Of a DNA stretch of 64,000 nucleotides, positions 35,119-45,119 are shown one piece after another. Under the pieces are notes generated by a model, which searched no databases, was not told where the DNA came from, and was given only the letters and a program-made list of their open reading frames with translations. Positions within the stretch are counted from its first letter, which is position 1. Every line of letters starts with the position of its first letter. The translations under genes were made by a program, and so were the position numbers. Source of the stretch: Hirsutella rhossiliensis (lineage: Eukaryota; Ascomycota; Sordariomycetes; Hypocreales; Ophiocordycipitaceae); assembly GCF_020360975.1 (NCBI RefSeq), contig NW_025408681.1, positions 1,612,001 through 1,676,000 on the forward strand, in the 5' to 3' direction.

Positions 35119-35517
35119 AAACGACGAACGAATATGAAGGCGGGGGCTTGGCAGGGCATGTCGCGGGCGTTTTGCATGTTCGGATTCTTGATAGATTGCA
35201 AACGATGACTAGAACTGTAGGGTCCTCCCACTCTGGTTTTGACGGTGGCCAACGTTGACGACTAAAACGAGTCAGAACCCGAATCAAAGTAACATTGAAT
35301 TATATCGTGCAACGCCAAATATGTACCGAGGGTATTGTCCCATTCCAACCCATGAGAAACCGAATCCCTTCCTGCTTCCGGCCCGTCTCGAATGGAGCCG
35401 ATGTAGACTTGATATGGGCCTTCCATCGTCGATGATCAGTCCACTCCCTTATCCGACCTGTTGCCCTTGATTCCGACTTTGGCAAGTCCTGGCAGCATCG
35501 CATGCTGTGCGCCGTGC
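35119..35517. other. Convergent intergenic region, ArfGAP / Sft1
   Basis: This 399-bp gap separates the stops of two convergent genes and should hold both 3' UTRs. Nothing else is recognised. Confidence 0.5.
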
Positions 35518-35891
35518 TTAAAGGAACATCCTCAGGCCGTAGTAGAGGACGAGGAATAGGCCGATGATGATGCCCGAGAGCTTCATGATGGCAATCTTGT
35601 TGCCCGACGCGGCCATGCGGGTGAGTCGGGTGGCCGAGCCCTTCATCTGGGTTGCCATGGAGGAAAAGGTCTCGGACTGGGCAGAAGCAAGTGTCAGCAA
35701 GGGAGCCGGCCGATGACGGCATCACAAAGTTCACCGGGAGGGGAAGGAAGACGGACGGTGTTATCGATGACATCTTGGGCACGGGCGTTGTCGTAGATAT
35801 CGATGGTGACGCCGCGGAGGGCGGATACCTTGGCCGAGAGCTCATCTAGACGGGCGTTGTTTTGGCGCTCGCGCTCGTAGGCTTCCGACAT
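35518..35891 (-). CDS. sft1: Golgi Qc-SNARE Sft1
   Basis: Sft1 is a light-chain SNARE for retrograde transport within the Golgi. Two exons (35,891-35,757 and 35,676-35,518) encode 97 aa, the same length as yeast Sft1. The 80-bp intron begins GTCCGT and has a TTGCTGAC branch region and a GCCCAG acceptor. The SNARE motif covers about residues 10-70 (RLDELSAKVSALRGVTIDIYD...), with the zero-layer Gln probably in ARAQDVI. The C-terminal anchor is a stretch of about 20 hydrophobic residues (KLSGIIIGLFLVLYYGL), followed by only a few residues, as in tail-anchored proteins. An in-frame Met at 35,954 would add 21 low-complexity residues, and the downstream start is preferred from family length. Bet1 is the close alternative. 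Confidence 0.85.
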
Positions 35892-37047
35892 GGCGAGTGT
35901 GGCCGGCGAGGGGGACGGTAGAAGAGCGGAAGCGGAAGCGCGAAGGTCGAGCAACTTTTGTCGGATTGTTGAGGACGGGCCTCGGTAGCAGGGCAGTTTT
36001 GGGGGCAGAGGAGTAGTTGCCAGCCCCCGTCCGGGGAAGCGAAGGGGAGGCGCTGCTGCTGTTGCTCGACTGCAATGGAGGCGGCGGCTCGAGAGTTGGT
36101 TCTGCGTCGTCGGAGATGGGGGAGCGCCTGTAGCGGCAAGTAATCTGGGTTGCGCAGGTTGAGACTGGGAGCGGAAAGGCTACTCCATGCCAGAGGACGA
36201 GGTGGTGGACGCGACTCCGGGGATTTTGGAGGGTGAAAGCCGGAAGTCCGGGGAATCCAGGGGGGGCGAAGCAGCGACGCCGCCTGTTTGGAGCACTAGC
36301 GCCAGTTGCACCGCCACAGTTGCTGTGGTGTTCAACCGCGCCACGCGTCGAGGCACGCTGCGCCACAGAGCGGGGCGGATGAGCGAAAGGCGACGATGCA
36401 CGTCACCGCGTAGGTACTCTCAGCTACTTGTACTCGCGGCGCACAACGAGGCAGCCAGGAAGCCTCGGCATGCGGGCGACGGGCTTTGTGTAACTTCACT
36501 GGATCATTGAGTGCTGTATGTACGTGCGCTGCGGCCGTTGGGCGGCAGGCCGCATTGCCATGTCAAGCAGTCGAGGTCGTTTGTTGGGTGAGCAGAGCCC
36601 AATATCTCGATTCCTCGAGACCTTTTCTTGTACGCGTAGAGGGCTGCTCGAACTAGGTACCTACCTAAGTTAGGGAGTACCTAAGGTAAATATGTACTAC
36701 TAAGTTGCATCCTCGAGATAATTCAGGGCATCATTAGAGCTTGTTCCAGGGCAAAGGATGAGGCGCTGTCCGAGGGATCAATGCCTAAAGCAACAGGGCT
36801 ATATTAGAAGGGTCAGGTGGGAAAGGGTTCCCCGTCACCCCGCCGCGCCCACGGCACTAGGGAGCAAGCAGCTCAAGCTTCGGCACGCGAGAGACCAGGT
36901 ACAAAGCACCACTACTCTGCCCAAAGAAAAAGGTGCGCTTCTCCCTTCCCCAACGGCCGTCGCCACTCCATCCTCTCTTCCTCGCGAACACGCCCTCGAC
37001 GACCGCTTTGCGAACCCTGTTATCGAGCCCAAGCTGCCCGCGCCGAG
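35892..37047. other. Divergent promoter region, Sft1 / Ysc84-like gene
   Basis: These 1,156 bp contain no convincing exon. The stretch 36,650-36,700 is rich in TACCTA/TAGGTA words (GGTACCTACCTAAG...GTACCTAAGGTA), which are frequent in promoters of related fungi. In-frame open sequence upstream of 37,048 lacks conservation and is not used as coding sequence. Confidence 0.45.
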
Positions 37048-38380
37048 ATGGGTTTCAACCTCAACAACCCTCTCCCCTCCTCCGTCAAGTGTTTGTCTCC
37101 CTCTTGCGCCAGGAGCCGCGTGGCCTCGCGCCCGGCTCAGAGAGCTTCGCGCTGACCAGCCCTTCGCAGCGGAATGCAAGAAATGCGGCAAGATCCTCTC
37201 CTCGTTTGTTAGCCCCGGCCAGGCCTTTGGCCCCGACAAGGTCATCCCGCCCTCGATCCTGTCCAACGCAAAGGGCCTCGCCGTCATCACCATCCTCAAG
37301 GCGGGCTTCCTCGGCTCCGGCCGCATTGGCAGCGGCGTCGTCGTTGCCAGGCGCGCCGACGGCTCCTGGAGCGCCCCGAGCGCCATCGCCCTCGGCGGTG
37401 CCGGCTTTGGCGGCCAGATTGGCTTCGAACTCGCCGACTTTGTCTTTGTCCTTAACGATACAAACGCCGTCAAGACGTTTGCCCAGGCCGGCTCTCTGAC
37501 CCTGGGCGGTAACGTATCCCTGGCCGCCGGCCCCGTTGGCCGCAACGCCGAGGCTGCCGGTGCCGCCTCGCTCAAGAGCGTCGCAGGCATCTTCAGCTAC
37601 TCCAAGACGCGCGGCCTGTTCGCCGGCGTCTCCCTCGAGGGCTCCGCCATCATCGAGCGGCGCGACGCAAACGAACAGCTGTATGGTACGCGCTACACGG
37701 CCCAGCAAATCCTGACGGGATCCGTGGACCCGCCGCCCGAGGCCCACGCCCTCATGGCCATACTCAACTCAAGGGCCTTTAGCGGCATGAGGGACGGGGC
37801 CGTGACCGGCGATGCCATGTACAACCACACCCCCGTCTACGCCAGCGAGCACGACGATGTCGTCTGGGAGGGACGTCGAGGAGGCGCCATGGGCGAAGGG
37901 TCGCCCAGGCCAGGCGCTGGCGAGTTTGGCCGTCCCCAGCGGTCAAGCACGTGGCAAGACGACATCTATGACCGGCCTAGCGTCGGCGCCCCCTCGCGCT
38001 CCAGCACCTTCAACACAAAAGGCGACGGCGACAACTACGTCTACCGGGACAGCCCGGCACCCGACAAGAAGACGGGCCCGGGACGGCCAGCCGCACCGAA
38101 GCCCAACTTTGTAGCCAAGCAGGCGACGGCCAATAAGAACGAGGCGGTGGCCCTGTTCAACTTTGATGCCGATCAGCCTGGCGACTTGGGCTTCAAGAAG
38201 GGCGAGGTCATTACGGTGCTGAAGAAGACGGACAGCGATAATGACTGGTGGTATGTTGCCGAGCTCAGAACCCTCACCGGGAGACGCTCTAACGTGGACT
38301 ATGTGTGCCATTACAGGACCGGAATGATCGGCACCCGGCATGGGATATTCCCGAGCAACTACGTCAAGATGAAGGAATGA
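37048..38380 (+). CDS. Ysc84/Lsb3-like SH3 protein (SYLF domain)
   Basis: This is an actin-patch protein that binds lipids and actin through its SYLF (DUF500) domain and partners such as Las17 through SH3. Three exons (37,048-37,090; 37,170-38,250; 38,317-38,380) encode 395 aa. The first exon is only 43 bp, and its GTTTGT donor restores the family N-terminus MGFNLNNPLPSSVKSECKKC. SYLF covers about residues 20-235 (GLAVITILKAGFLGSGRIGSG, SVSLEGS-like SLEGSAII). A disordered Pro/Ser linker follows. The SH3 domain (about 335-395) has ALFNFDADQPGDLGFKKGE, DNDWW and GIFPSNYV. Intron 2 (66 bp) cuts the SH3 between WW and TGMIGTRHGIF and is frame-neutral, so an unspliced frame reads through. The start at 37,048 is chosen from family alignment although the frame is open further upstream. 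Confidence 0.9.
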
Positions 38381-38976
38381 TGCAGTGGGTGAGCAGTCAC
38401 CCTGGCCGACTGGCACGCTCCGATATACTCCCGGTATCTCTTTTCTACGCCAACTTGGAGGCCATTGCGTACACGAATTCTGGTGATGTGACGAACTGCC
38501 TTGGGTAGTGTTCTTTTTGAGTTTCTCATGTCATTATTCATTAAGCATCTGTAAGCTGGGGAGAGCCGTACAGGATTTTCGACTCTGGATTGCGGCAACA
38601 GGTTTGATTCATGGAGAAGGGTGGCAGCGACGCTTTTCCCTTCCGTTTCCCTTACGATACCCTCGCTGGGCGGGATAATGGGCACTGATGAATCATGAGA
38701 GATCAATATTACGGGGATATGTCTTTCAAGGGCTGTGCTATTTTTGCTCCGAGGCTCCTTGTACTTTCAAAACCGTGCAGGCGAAGCGCTGCGTCGTTAC
38801 GACCGTTGATCATTAACACCGCGCACAATGAGGAGCCGTGGAAAGGGCTGAAATAAGAGCAACAAGCTTCCAAGATACAGGATATTGACATTGCGTCGAG
38901 ACGTCTACCCATCCGGTTCTTTTAATAGCCGACACCAAACGCCGCAACGTGCTATGCTAAACTGGGCTTCATTGAC
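38381..38976. other. Convergent intergenic region
   Basis: These 596 bp separate the stop of the Ysc84-like gene from the stop of the minus-strand transcription factor gene. Nothing beyond presumed 3' UTRs is recognised. Confidence 0.5.
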
Positions 38977-41643
38977 CTAAGGAAAATTCAGTCTGGAGAG
39001 ACAGTTGTTTGCGGCAATGCTGCCCAGCTCCCACCGCTCGCCTCCCCGCGCCAGGGCCTCGGCGAAGCGGGTGAGCCAGGTGGCAGCGTTGCAGTTGCAG
39101 ACGGTGGCGCCGTGGAGCATGATGCCGCTGCCGCCTCGAAGGACCCAGTCGTCGATGTCGGCGCTCGACTCGGCGCTGAGGGGGCCGGCGCTGACGTCGA
39201 TCTTGGGCACGTCGGGGCCGCAGATGCAGGCGGGCACGGCGTTCATGGTCCAGGTCCACAGCACCATGGCGGCGGCCGAGAGGGCCATGTAGACGATGGG
39301 GTCGGGCGGATTCTGGTGCAGGTCGAGGGCCGGGGCCGACTCCTGGTAGGTCCTCCAGACAAACATGGCGTGGAAGAGGGCGGCCCTGCTGTCCGAGGAC
39401 ATGGCCCATTCCTGGATCTGCATGACCTTGCGCTGCCACGACGGCGAGGTGGCGCCGCCGCCCGACTCCGGGCCGGGCATGGACGAGGCCGTGTGGCTGA
39501 CGTCGCGCATGGCCTGGACGTCGGCGCGCAGGTGCAGGTTGAGCAGGTGGTAGAGCATGCGGACGCTGAAGGCGTACGAGTGGATGCGAGCCTGGACGCG
39601 CTCGCGCCACTTGGGCTCGGTGGGCAGCTCCTTGGCCGAGTAGGCGCGGATGAGGAAGTCGGTGTACTGGCCGTGGAGGTCGGGCCTGTCGGTGGCCTCG
39701 ACAATGGCGTCGAGCTGGATCTTGCAGACCTTGAGCTGGCGCGCGATGGCGTCGGCGCGGGCGGCGGCGGCGTCGTGGCGGTTGCGGCGGAGCTGCTGCA
39801 GGATCCAGATGTCGTTCCAGGCCCCGAGCAGGCACGCGTGGACGTCCTCGACGAGGATGCCCGACGGCAGCAGCTGCGGGTTGGTCATGTCGAGGCACGA
39901 CATCTTGAGGGCGCCGCGGCGCCACGGCTCGCTGCGGTGGCGCGGGAAGAAGATGTGCAGGCCAAAGGCGTTCCACATGGCAAACGTCGAGGGCAGGCCG
40001 AGGTCGAGCTCCTCGCGCCGCAGCAGCGGCGGCTGGTTGCACAGCAGCGACAGGTATGTGTCGACCTGGAAGGTGCAGAAGGCGAGGCGCTTCCACCGCT
40101 CGACCGAGGCGAAGACCCACGGCACGAAGTCGCCCGGGTAGTGCGTGTTGCGCTCGCGCTCGACGGCCTCTGCGCTGAAGCAGCCGTTTTGCCGCAGCAC
40201 GGCGATGAGGAGGCTGAGGAGGTGGCGGCTTCGCTTGATGCAGGCGGCCCTCTGCATTGTCTCGACGTTAGCTTGCACCACGGCCAGCGCCGGGAAGCAG
40301 GGGGGGAAGACGAACCCCGCTCTCAAAGGCAAAGATGATGTTGAGCAGGGCGACTTGATATATCTCGGCGGGCCACGGGCGGCTGGGGTCGAAGGTGTCG
40401 TTTGCCTTTTCCGAGTCTTGTTAGCAGGCCGGTGCTCGGCCAAGGGGGGGGGGCTGACATACCAGTTGCTTGAAGGCCTGCTCGACGAGGACGTTGTGAA
40501 TCTCCATCAGCAGCGGCTTGAAGCTGCGGTCGCAGTGAAGCCACGAGGTCATCATGACAATGGAAGCCACAATGGCCACCTCGTCGGTCGTCTCGTCGGT
40601 GCCGGGCCCATGCAGCACAGGCCAGCGCTGATGGACGGTGGAGAAGTACGAGTCGACGCAGGCCGACAGCCACAGCTTGGGCACGGGAGACGGCGACGGC
40701 GGGGGGCCGTTGGGGCCGGCGTCGGAGCGGGAGACGACGGCGCGGTGGATGGACTGCAAGGCGGCCCAGGTGGCCGAGTTGTTGTTGTGCTGCTGCTGCT
40801 GCTGCTGCTGGCCGGCCGAGGACGACGTGGTGGAGGCGGCGGGGGAGGCGCACGGGGGCAAGCCGGCAAAGATGCTGATGGCGGCGAGGCTCGGGGTGGT
40901 GCCGGAGCTCTCGGTAAAGGGCGGAGAGACGGGCGCCGAGGCAGAGACGGGGCCCGGGCCGGAGACGTCGTCGGGGCCGGTGGGGGAGATGCGGACCCGC
41001 TTCGTCGGCGGCGAGGAGCCGGTTGCGCCGGCAGCGGCGGCGTCTCGGCGGCCGTAGGTGCAGGCGACGCCGCGCTTGGCGCACAGCGAGCACTGCGGGC
41101 CACCGTCGCACTTGGTCTTGTTTGCGTGGCACGTGTCGCACGCCTTGCCGCGGCGCGAGTCCGGCACGGCGGCCGCTCCGCCGTGGATGCCCGCATGGCG
41201 GCGGAGGAGGTCGCTGCAGCAGCGTTAGAAACGGGGCATGTGTGTGCATGGACCGAAGCAAGTGTGTGAATGTGCATTTTCATCCATCCCGTCTCCTCTC
41301 TTCTTTTCTTTTTTCAAATACTCTCCGGTTGTCCGTGTTTGGATGACGGATGGGATATCGGGAGGTGGTGTGTGGTTAGGAGGTGGGCATAATGCGGGAA
41401 CGCGGGCTAGCAGGCGTTCGCGAGGGTATCGAAAGGGCATGGGATAGACGGAACAAGGATGGAAAGGACGACGGGACAGAAAGGAGGATGGAACAAGTCT
41501 CACCTGCGGCTAAAGGAGCGGCCGCATACTTGGCAGCTAAAGGTCGGCCCGCCGTGGGTGGCTTGGTGGCGACGGAGATGCTCCTTGCGGAGGAAGCTCT
41601 TGCCGCAGTGGCAGGCGTGGCGGTCGGGCGTCTGCGAGGCCAT
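38977..41643 (-). CDS. Transcription factor with C2H2 fingers and a Zn2Cys6 cluster
   Basis: The predicted nuclear regulator has 751 aa from four exons (41,643-41,504; 41,213-40,463; 40,405-40,316; 40,251-38,977). Residues about 8-70 form two C2H2 fingers. The first has a tight C-x-C pair (CHCGKSFLRKEHLRRHQATH) and the second is canonical (CQVCGRSFSRSDLLRRHAGIH) but is assembled across a 290-bp intron with a TTTCTAAC branch point. A Zn2Cys6 binuclear cluster follows directly (CDTCHANKTKC...CSLCAKRGVAC). Next come a Ser/Pro/Gln-rich linker with seven consecutive Gln, then an alpha-helical fungal-specific regulatory domain (from about WLSACVDSYFSTVHQRWPVLH to the C-terminus). Such dual-finger factors are known in Pezizomycotina, and targets are unknown. 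An annotation starting at 41,167 would miss the C2H2 part. Confidence 0.82.
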
Positions 41644-42282
41644 GTCGTGCTACCGGGCGTTTGGGCTGGATGTCGTCACGGGCTGGGGTTTGGCTTCCCC
41701 TTGCATGCATCTGCTAGTCGTGGTGGCGTATCTTGGTCTGTCGTCGACAGGCAACAGCCGTTAGCCGAGTGTCTCTCCATGTCTCTCTCTCTTCGCTGTG
41801 TGTCCGGAAGTCAAGAAAGTGTGACACGCCTTTTTCCCATTCTTGTTTCCTATTCCGGGCTGAGACAGGGCGGATGACGGGACACGGTGCAGGGCCAGCA
41901 AGCGGCAAGCAAGGGCAGCAATGTGGGATGAAGATGACAGGACGAAGAAGAAAAAAAATAAGCGAGCCGAGATATGGAGAGCGGAAGGGAAACAAGGAAA
42001 AAGAAAAGTCAAAGCCCACGCCCCCCCTCCCCCCCTTTCCCTTCCCCCGGCCCTCTTTTACACTGCCAGAATTATCCGATAGAGGTCTTCGGACGAGAAG
42101 GAATGAGAGGGTGGGGGGTAGGGGTATATTCTGTCAAGAGACGATGCGGGATGAGGAAAGAGGATGCGGGATGAGGGAAGGATGCGGGATGAGAAAAAAA
42201 ACAAAAATCAATAAAGAACGGGCAGCTGTGGGATGAGGCGAGGCTGGATGCCGATATCCTTGTGCTCTTGCGGCATAGTCTC

Positions 42283-42310
42283 TTCTCTCTCTCTCTCTCT
42301 CTCTCTCTCA
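42283..42310. repeat. (CT)n microsatellite
   Basis: An uninterrupted run of alternating T and C lies in the long intergenic region. A simple-sequence repeat with no further meaning visible. Confidence 0.8.
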
Positions 42311-43582
42311 CATGTCTCACAAACGAAAACGAGCACGAGCCGCGTGGCAGTTGCAGAGATTCCATACGTACATTGTCCGCTTTGTTCCAAGTCTCGGGGT
42401 CCGAGATGTGACGGGCGGCTGTTGATGTCGGTGGCTTGCGGTAGTGGTGGACGCACAGATGGGACGGGGGGCGGCGGGATGGAATGCATGTAAGAAAAAA
42501 ACAAAAAGGGAAAATAAAAGGGAGGGAGACGAGAGGCCGGCTGCATGCGGGAGCGGGCGGCAAAAGGACGATTGTGGCCCCCCCCGATTCCGAGAGAGAG
42601 AAAAGGTCGGAGACGGAGAGGGAGAGGGAGGGAGGAAGAGGAAGTATGATGAAGTGGGAGGGGAGGGCGTGGTGTCAGCGGTTAAGCGCACGCACAGGCA
42701 AGGCAGTCTGTCTGTCTGTACGCCACGCAAAAGACCAATTGCCGCGGACGAGGACAGGACGGCAGGATCTGGGGCTTTTTCATGGCCTTGTACGGACAAG
42801 TACGGCATATACCTGGACTGTCGGCGCAAGACGTGGGATCGACGACCGTTTAAGTTGTGCTCTCTCTTCTGTCTTGTTTGGATTAAAAAAAATGCTCCAT
42901 TGACTAATTAATGGGTGCGAGTTGGATATTATCGCGGTGTTGAAACAGGCAGGGCAGGCATCTCGGGCCATCCCATGCGTCGTCGGTCGGCCATCCCACT
43001 TGTCTTTTCAACCTGTGTCTCGGCCATCCCACCGGGCCAATCCCTGTCCTGGGCCTCGAGGGGGGGGGGGCGCCCATATTTAGGAGTTCCACAGCGGTGG
43101 GGCGCAGGTCTAAGCCGAGACGGGAAGTTGCCTGGCATCAAGGCCTTTTGCGCCCTCCAGCGGGTGTATCTTTGGGCATATGCGAGCGACGGCCTAGAAG
43201 AACGAAAGAAGGACATGGAATAGGAGCCGGGCCCCACCAGGTCGGACAAGTGCCGGACCAAGAAAGCAGCGAGAAGCGTCGGCTCAGTGCATACAGTACA
43301 TACATACCCTGGGACGAAACGTCAGCCCGACTGCCGAGAGCTGGACGGATCGACCAGACAAGACGAGATCAAACCGAGCACCTCGAGTCTGGCTGGCCAC
43401 TGCAAAACCCAAACAGACATGTCTTCCTTCGGCGGCTCCTAATTACCCAGCGCACGCAGAGCGCCCATGCATCCCCCCCGGGCGGGCTGGATGGATAGTC
43501 CAGGATGCCTGCGAACCGACTCGAGGCTACTTGCTGTATAGTCGAACAACGTATCATGTACGGAGTGACAAAAATGCTATTT

Positions 43583-43618
43583 CTATGGATTCTATGGATT
43601 CTATGGATTCTATGGATT
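43583..43618. repeat. 9-bp minisatellite, four copies
   Basis: CTATGGATT is repeated four times head to tail without mismatch, about 600 bp upstream of the NmrA-like gene. Confidence 0.9.
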
Positions 43619-44085
43619 CATGCCTATACTTGGGATACCTTGTCGCGGCCTAGGGTTTCCACTTGACGTCTCTGACTAGGTGGCTTTTTCCCAATACGCA
43701 CTGGGACATGCCGCTAGTCATCTTCCACCTCGTCTTCTAGCTCAACCGTCGTGCCTTCTTTCCTGTTGCCTGGCTGGTTCTGACTCGCCGCCTTTGTTCC
43801 GGCTCTTGCGTCTTGCCTGTACGTACTCGCACCTGCCCGAGCTATAACTTCCATACTATCCGCCAACTGCCAAGCTAGCCCTCTCTGGGACCGCCCACAA
43901 AGCACGTGTCGGCTGCATATGTCCATATGTCATCGGCCAGAGGCAGGCGATCTCGATGAGTAATTCCCACACCTGCTTGCTTATTATTCGCAACCGTGCT
44001 TTAGCATCACGACATTGCAGAGTGTACGGCTCGGGCGGGAGACGGATGGAGAGGCGGAGAGAGAAAAACTAGCGTAGAGCGGGAA

Positions 44086-44093
44086 TATAAATA
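44086..44093 (+). promoter_or_regulatory. TATA box of the NmrA-like gene
   Basis: TATAAATA lies 118 bp upstream of the start codon at 44,211, the only good match in the upstream region and at a plausible distance. Confidence 0.55.
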
Positions 44094-44210
44094 GTGCACC
44101 GGCGTCGGGCATGGCGACCAGCAGGAGCAGCCAGCATCCAGCAACACGCAGCCACCACAACGCAAGCCTCGGTCGCAGACTCATCACCTGAATACTCCGT
44201 GTACGCAGAC

Positions 44211-45119
44211 ATGTCGGCCCCCATCCAGACAGTCGCCGTCGCCGGAGCCGCCGGCAGCCTCGGCTCCGTCCTCGTCGCGCGTCTCGTCGCCTCGGGCCGC
44301 TTCAAGGTGCGCGTGCTGCGCCGCCAGGGCTCCGGCTCCACCTTTGCCCCCGGCACCGACGTCGTCGACGTCGACTTCGGCTCCGTCGACTCCCTCAGCG
44401 CCGCCCTCGCCGGCCAGGATGCCGTCGTCGCCGCCCTCGGCGCCCCGGGCCTCGGCCTGCAGCCCACCCTCGTCGACGCCGCAGTCGCCGCCGGCGTCCG
44501 CCGCTTCCTGCCCTCCGAGTTCGGCTCCGACCTGGCCAACCCGCTGACGCGCAAGCTGCCCGTCTTTGCCGACAAGGCCAGGACAAGCGACTACCTCGAG
44601 GCCAAGGCGAGCACCACGCTCCTGACCTACACCCTCGTCAGCAACGGGCCCTTCCTCGACTGGGGCCTGCGCCACAACTTCATCCTGGACAGCTCAAGCT
44701 ACAAGCCCGCCATCTGGGACGGCGGCGATGCCGTCTTTAGCACCACGACGCTGGCCTCGGTGGCCGACGCCGTCGTCGGCGTCCTGTCACACCCCGACGA
44801 GACGCGCAACCGCACCGTCTACGTCGAGGACCTCAAGCTGACGCAGAACCGGCTCCTGGCCCTGGCCAAGGAGGCGGCCCCCGACAAGCCCTGGGAGGCC
44901 CAGCCGGCCAGCCTCGACGCCGCCACCCAGCGCGCCGACCAGAGGCTGGCCCAGGGCCTGTACGACATGGAGACGTTTGCGCCCTACCTCTTCCGCGCCA
45001 TCTTGGACCCGGCTTACGGCGGCGCCTACCACCAGACGGACAATGAGCTGCTGGGGGTCAAGGGCAAGACGGAACAGGACGTGGTGCACTTGCTGAAGCA
45101 GATCCTGAGCGAGAGGTGA
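44211..45119 (+). CDS. NmrA-like / isoflavone-reductase-like NAD(P)-binding protein
   Basis: This intronless gene encodes 302 aa. The N-terminus has an atypical-SDR Rossmann fold with AVAGAAGSLGSVLVARLV (Gly-rich loop) and LRRQG after beta-2, which suggests NADP(H) preference. RFLPSEFGSD and LVSNGPFLDWGL match the NmrA/PCBER family, where the proteins are either redox-sensing regulators or small-molecule reductases. There is no catalytic Tyr-x-x-x-Lys in the classical SDR position, normal for this family. Substrate is not predictable. The upstream frame is open to 44,094, but the Met at 44,211 starts the conserved fold and follows a TATA box at a sensible distance. Confidence 0.85.
   Translation: MSAPIQTVAVAGAAGSLGSVLVARLVASGRFKVRVLRRQGSGSTFAPGTDVVDVDFGSVDSLSAALAGQDAVVAALGAPGLGLQPTLVDAAVAAGVRRFLPSEFGSDLANPLTRKLPVFADKARTSDYLEAKASTTLLTYTLVSNGPFLDWGLRHNFILDSSSYKPAIWDGGDAVFSTTTLASVADAVVGVLSHPDETRNRTVYVEDLKLTQNRLLALAKEAAPDKPWEAQPASLDAATQRADQRLAQGLYDMETFAPYLFRAILDPAYGGAYHQTDNELLGVKGKTEQDVVHLLKQILSER

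Larger units (their letters stand above)
41644..44085. other. Long divergent intergenic region with simple repeats
   Basis: About 2.4 kb lies between the transcription factor and the NmrA-like gene and shows no credible exon. It has purine-rich runs (41,940-42,010), a (CT)n tract at about 42,280-42,310, C and G homopolymers, and a 9-bp tandem repeat at 43,583. A long upstream region is common for fungal regulator genes and probably contains a long 5' leader plus control elements of both genes. Confidence 0.45.

Noticed and set aside
34185..35252. 355-codon minus-strand frame opposite the ArfGAP tail
   Set aside because: Low-complexity complement of the Pro/Ser-rich region, with no independent support.
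36758..38380. Single 540-codon frame covering the Ysc84-like gene
   Set aside because: Its first part lacks family similarity and it reads through two introns. The spliced model from 37,048 restores both the SYLF N-terminus and the SH3 domain.
39112..40338. 408-codon plus-strand frame opposite the transcription factor
   Set aside because: Gly/Val/Asp-rich antisense shadow of a GC-biased coding sequence. No domain or splice signals.
40145..41269. 374-codon plus-strand frame
   Set aside because: Runs antisense through three exons of the transcription factor and becomes Gly/Arg/Ala repeats.
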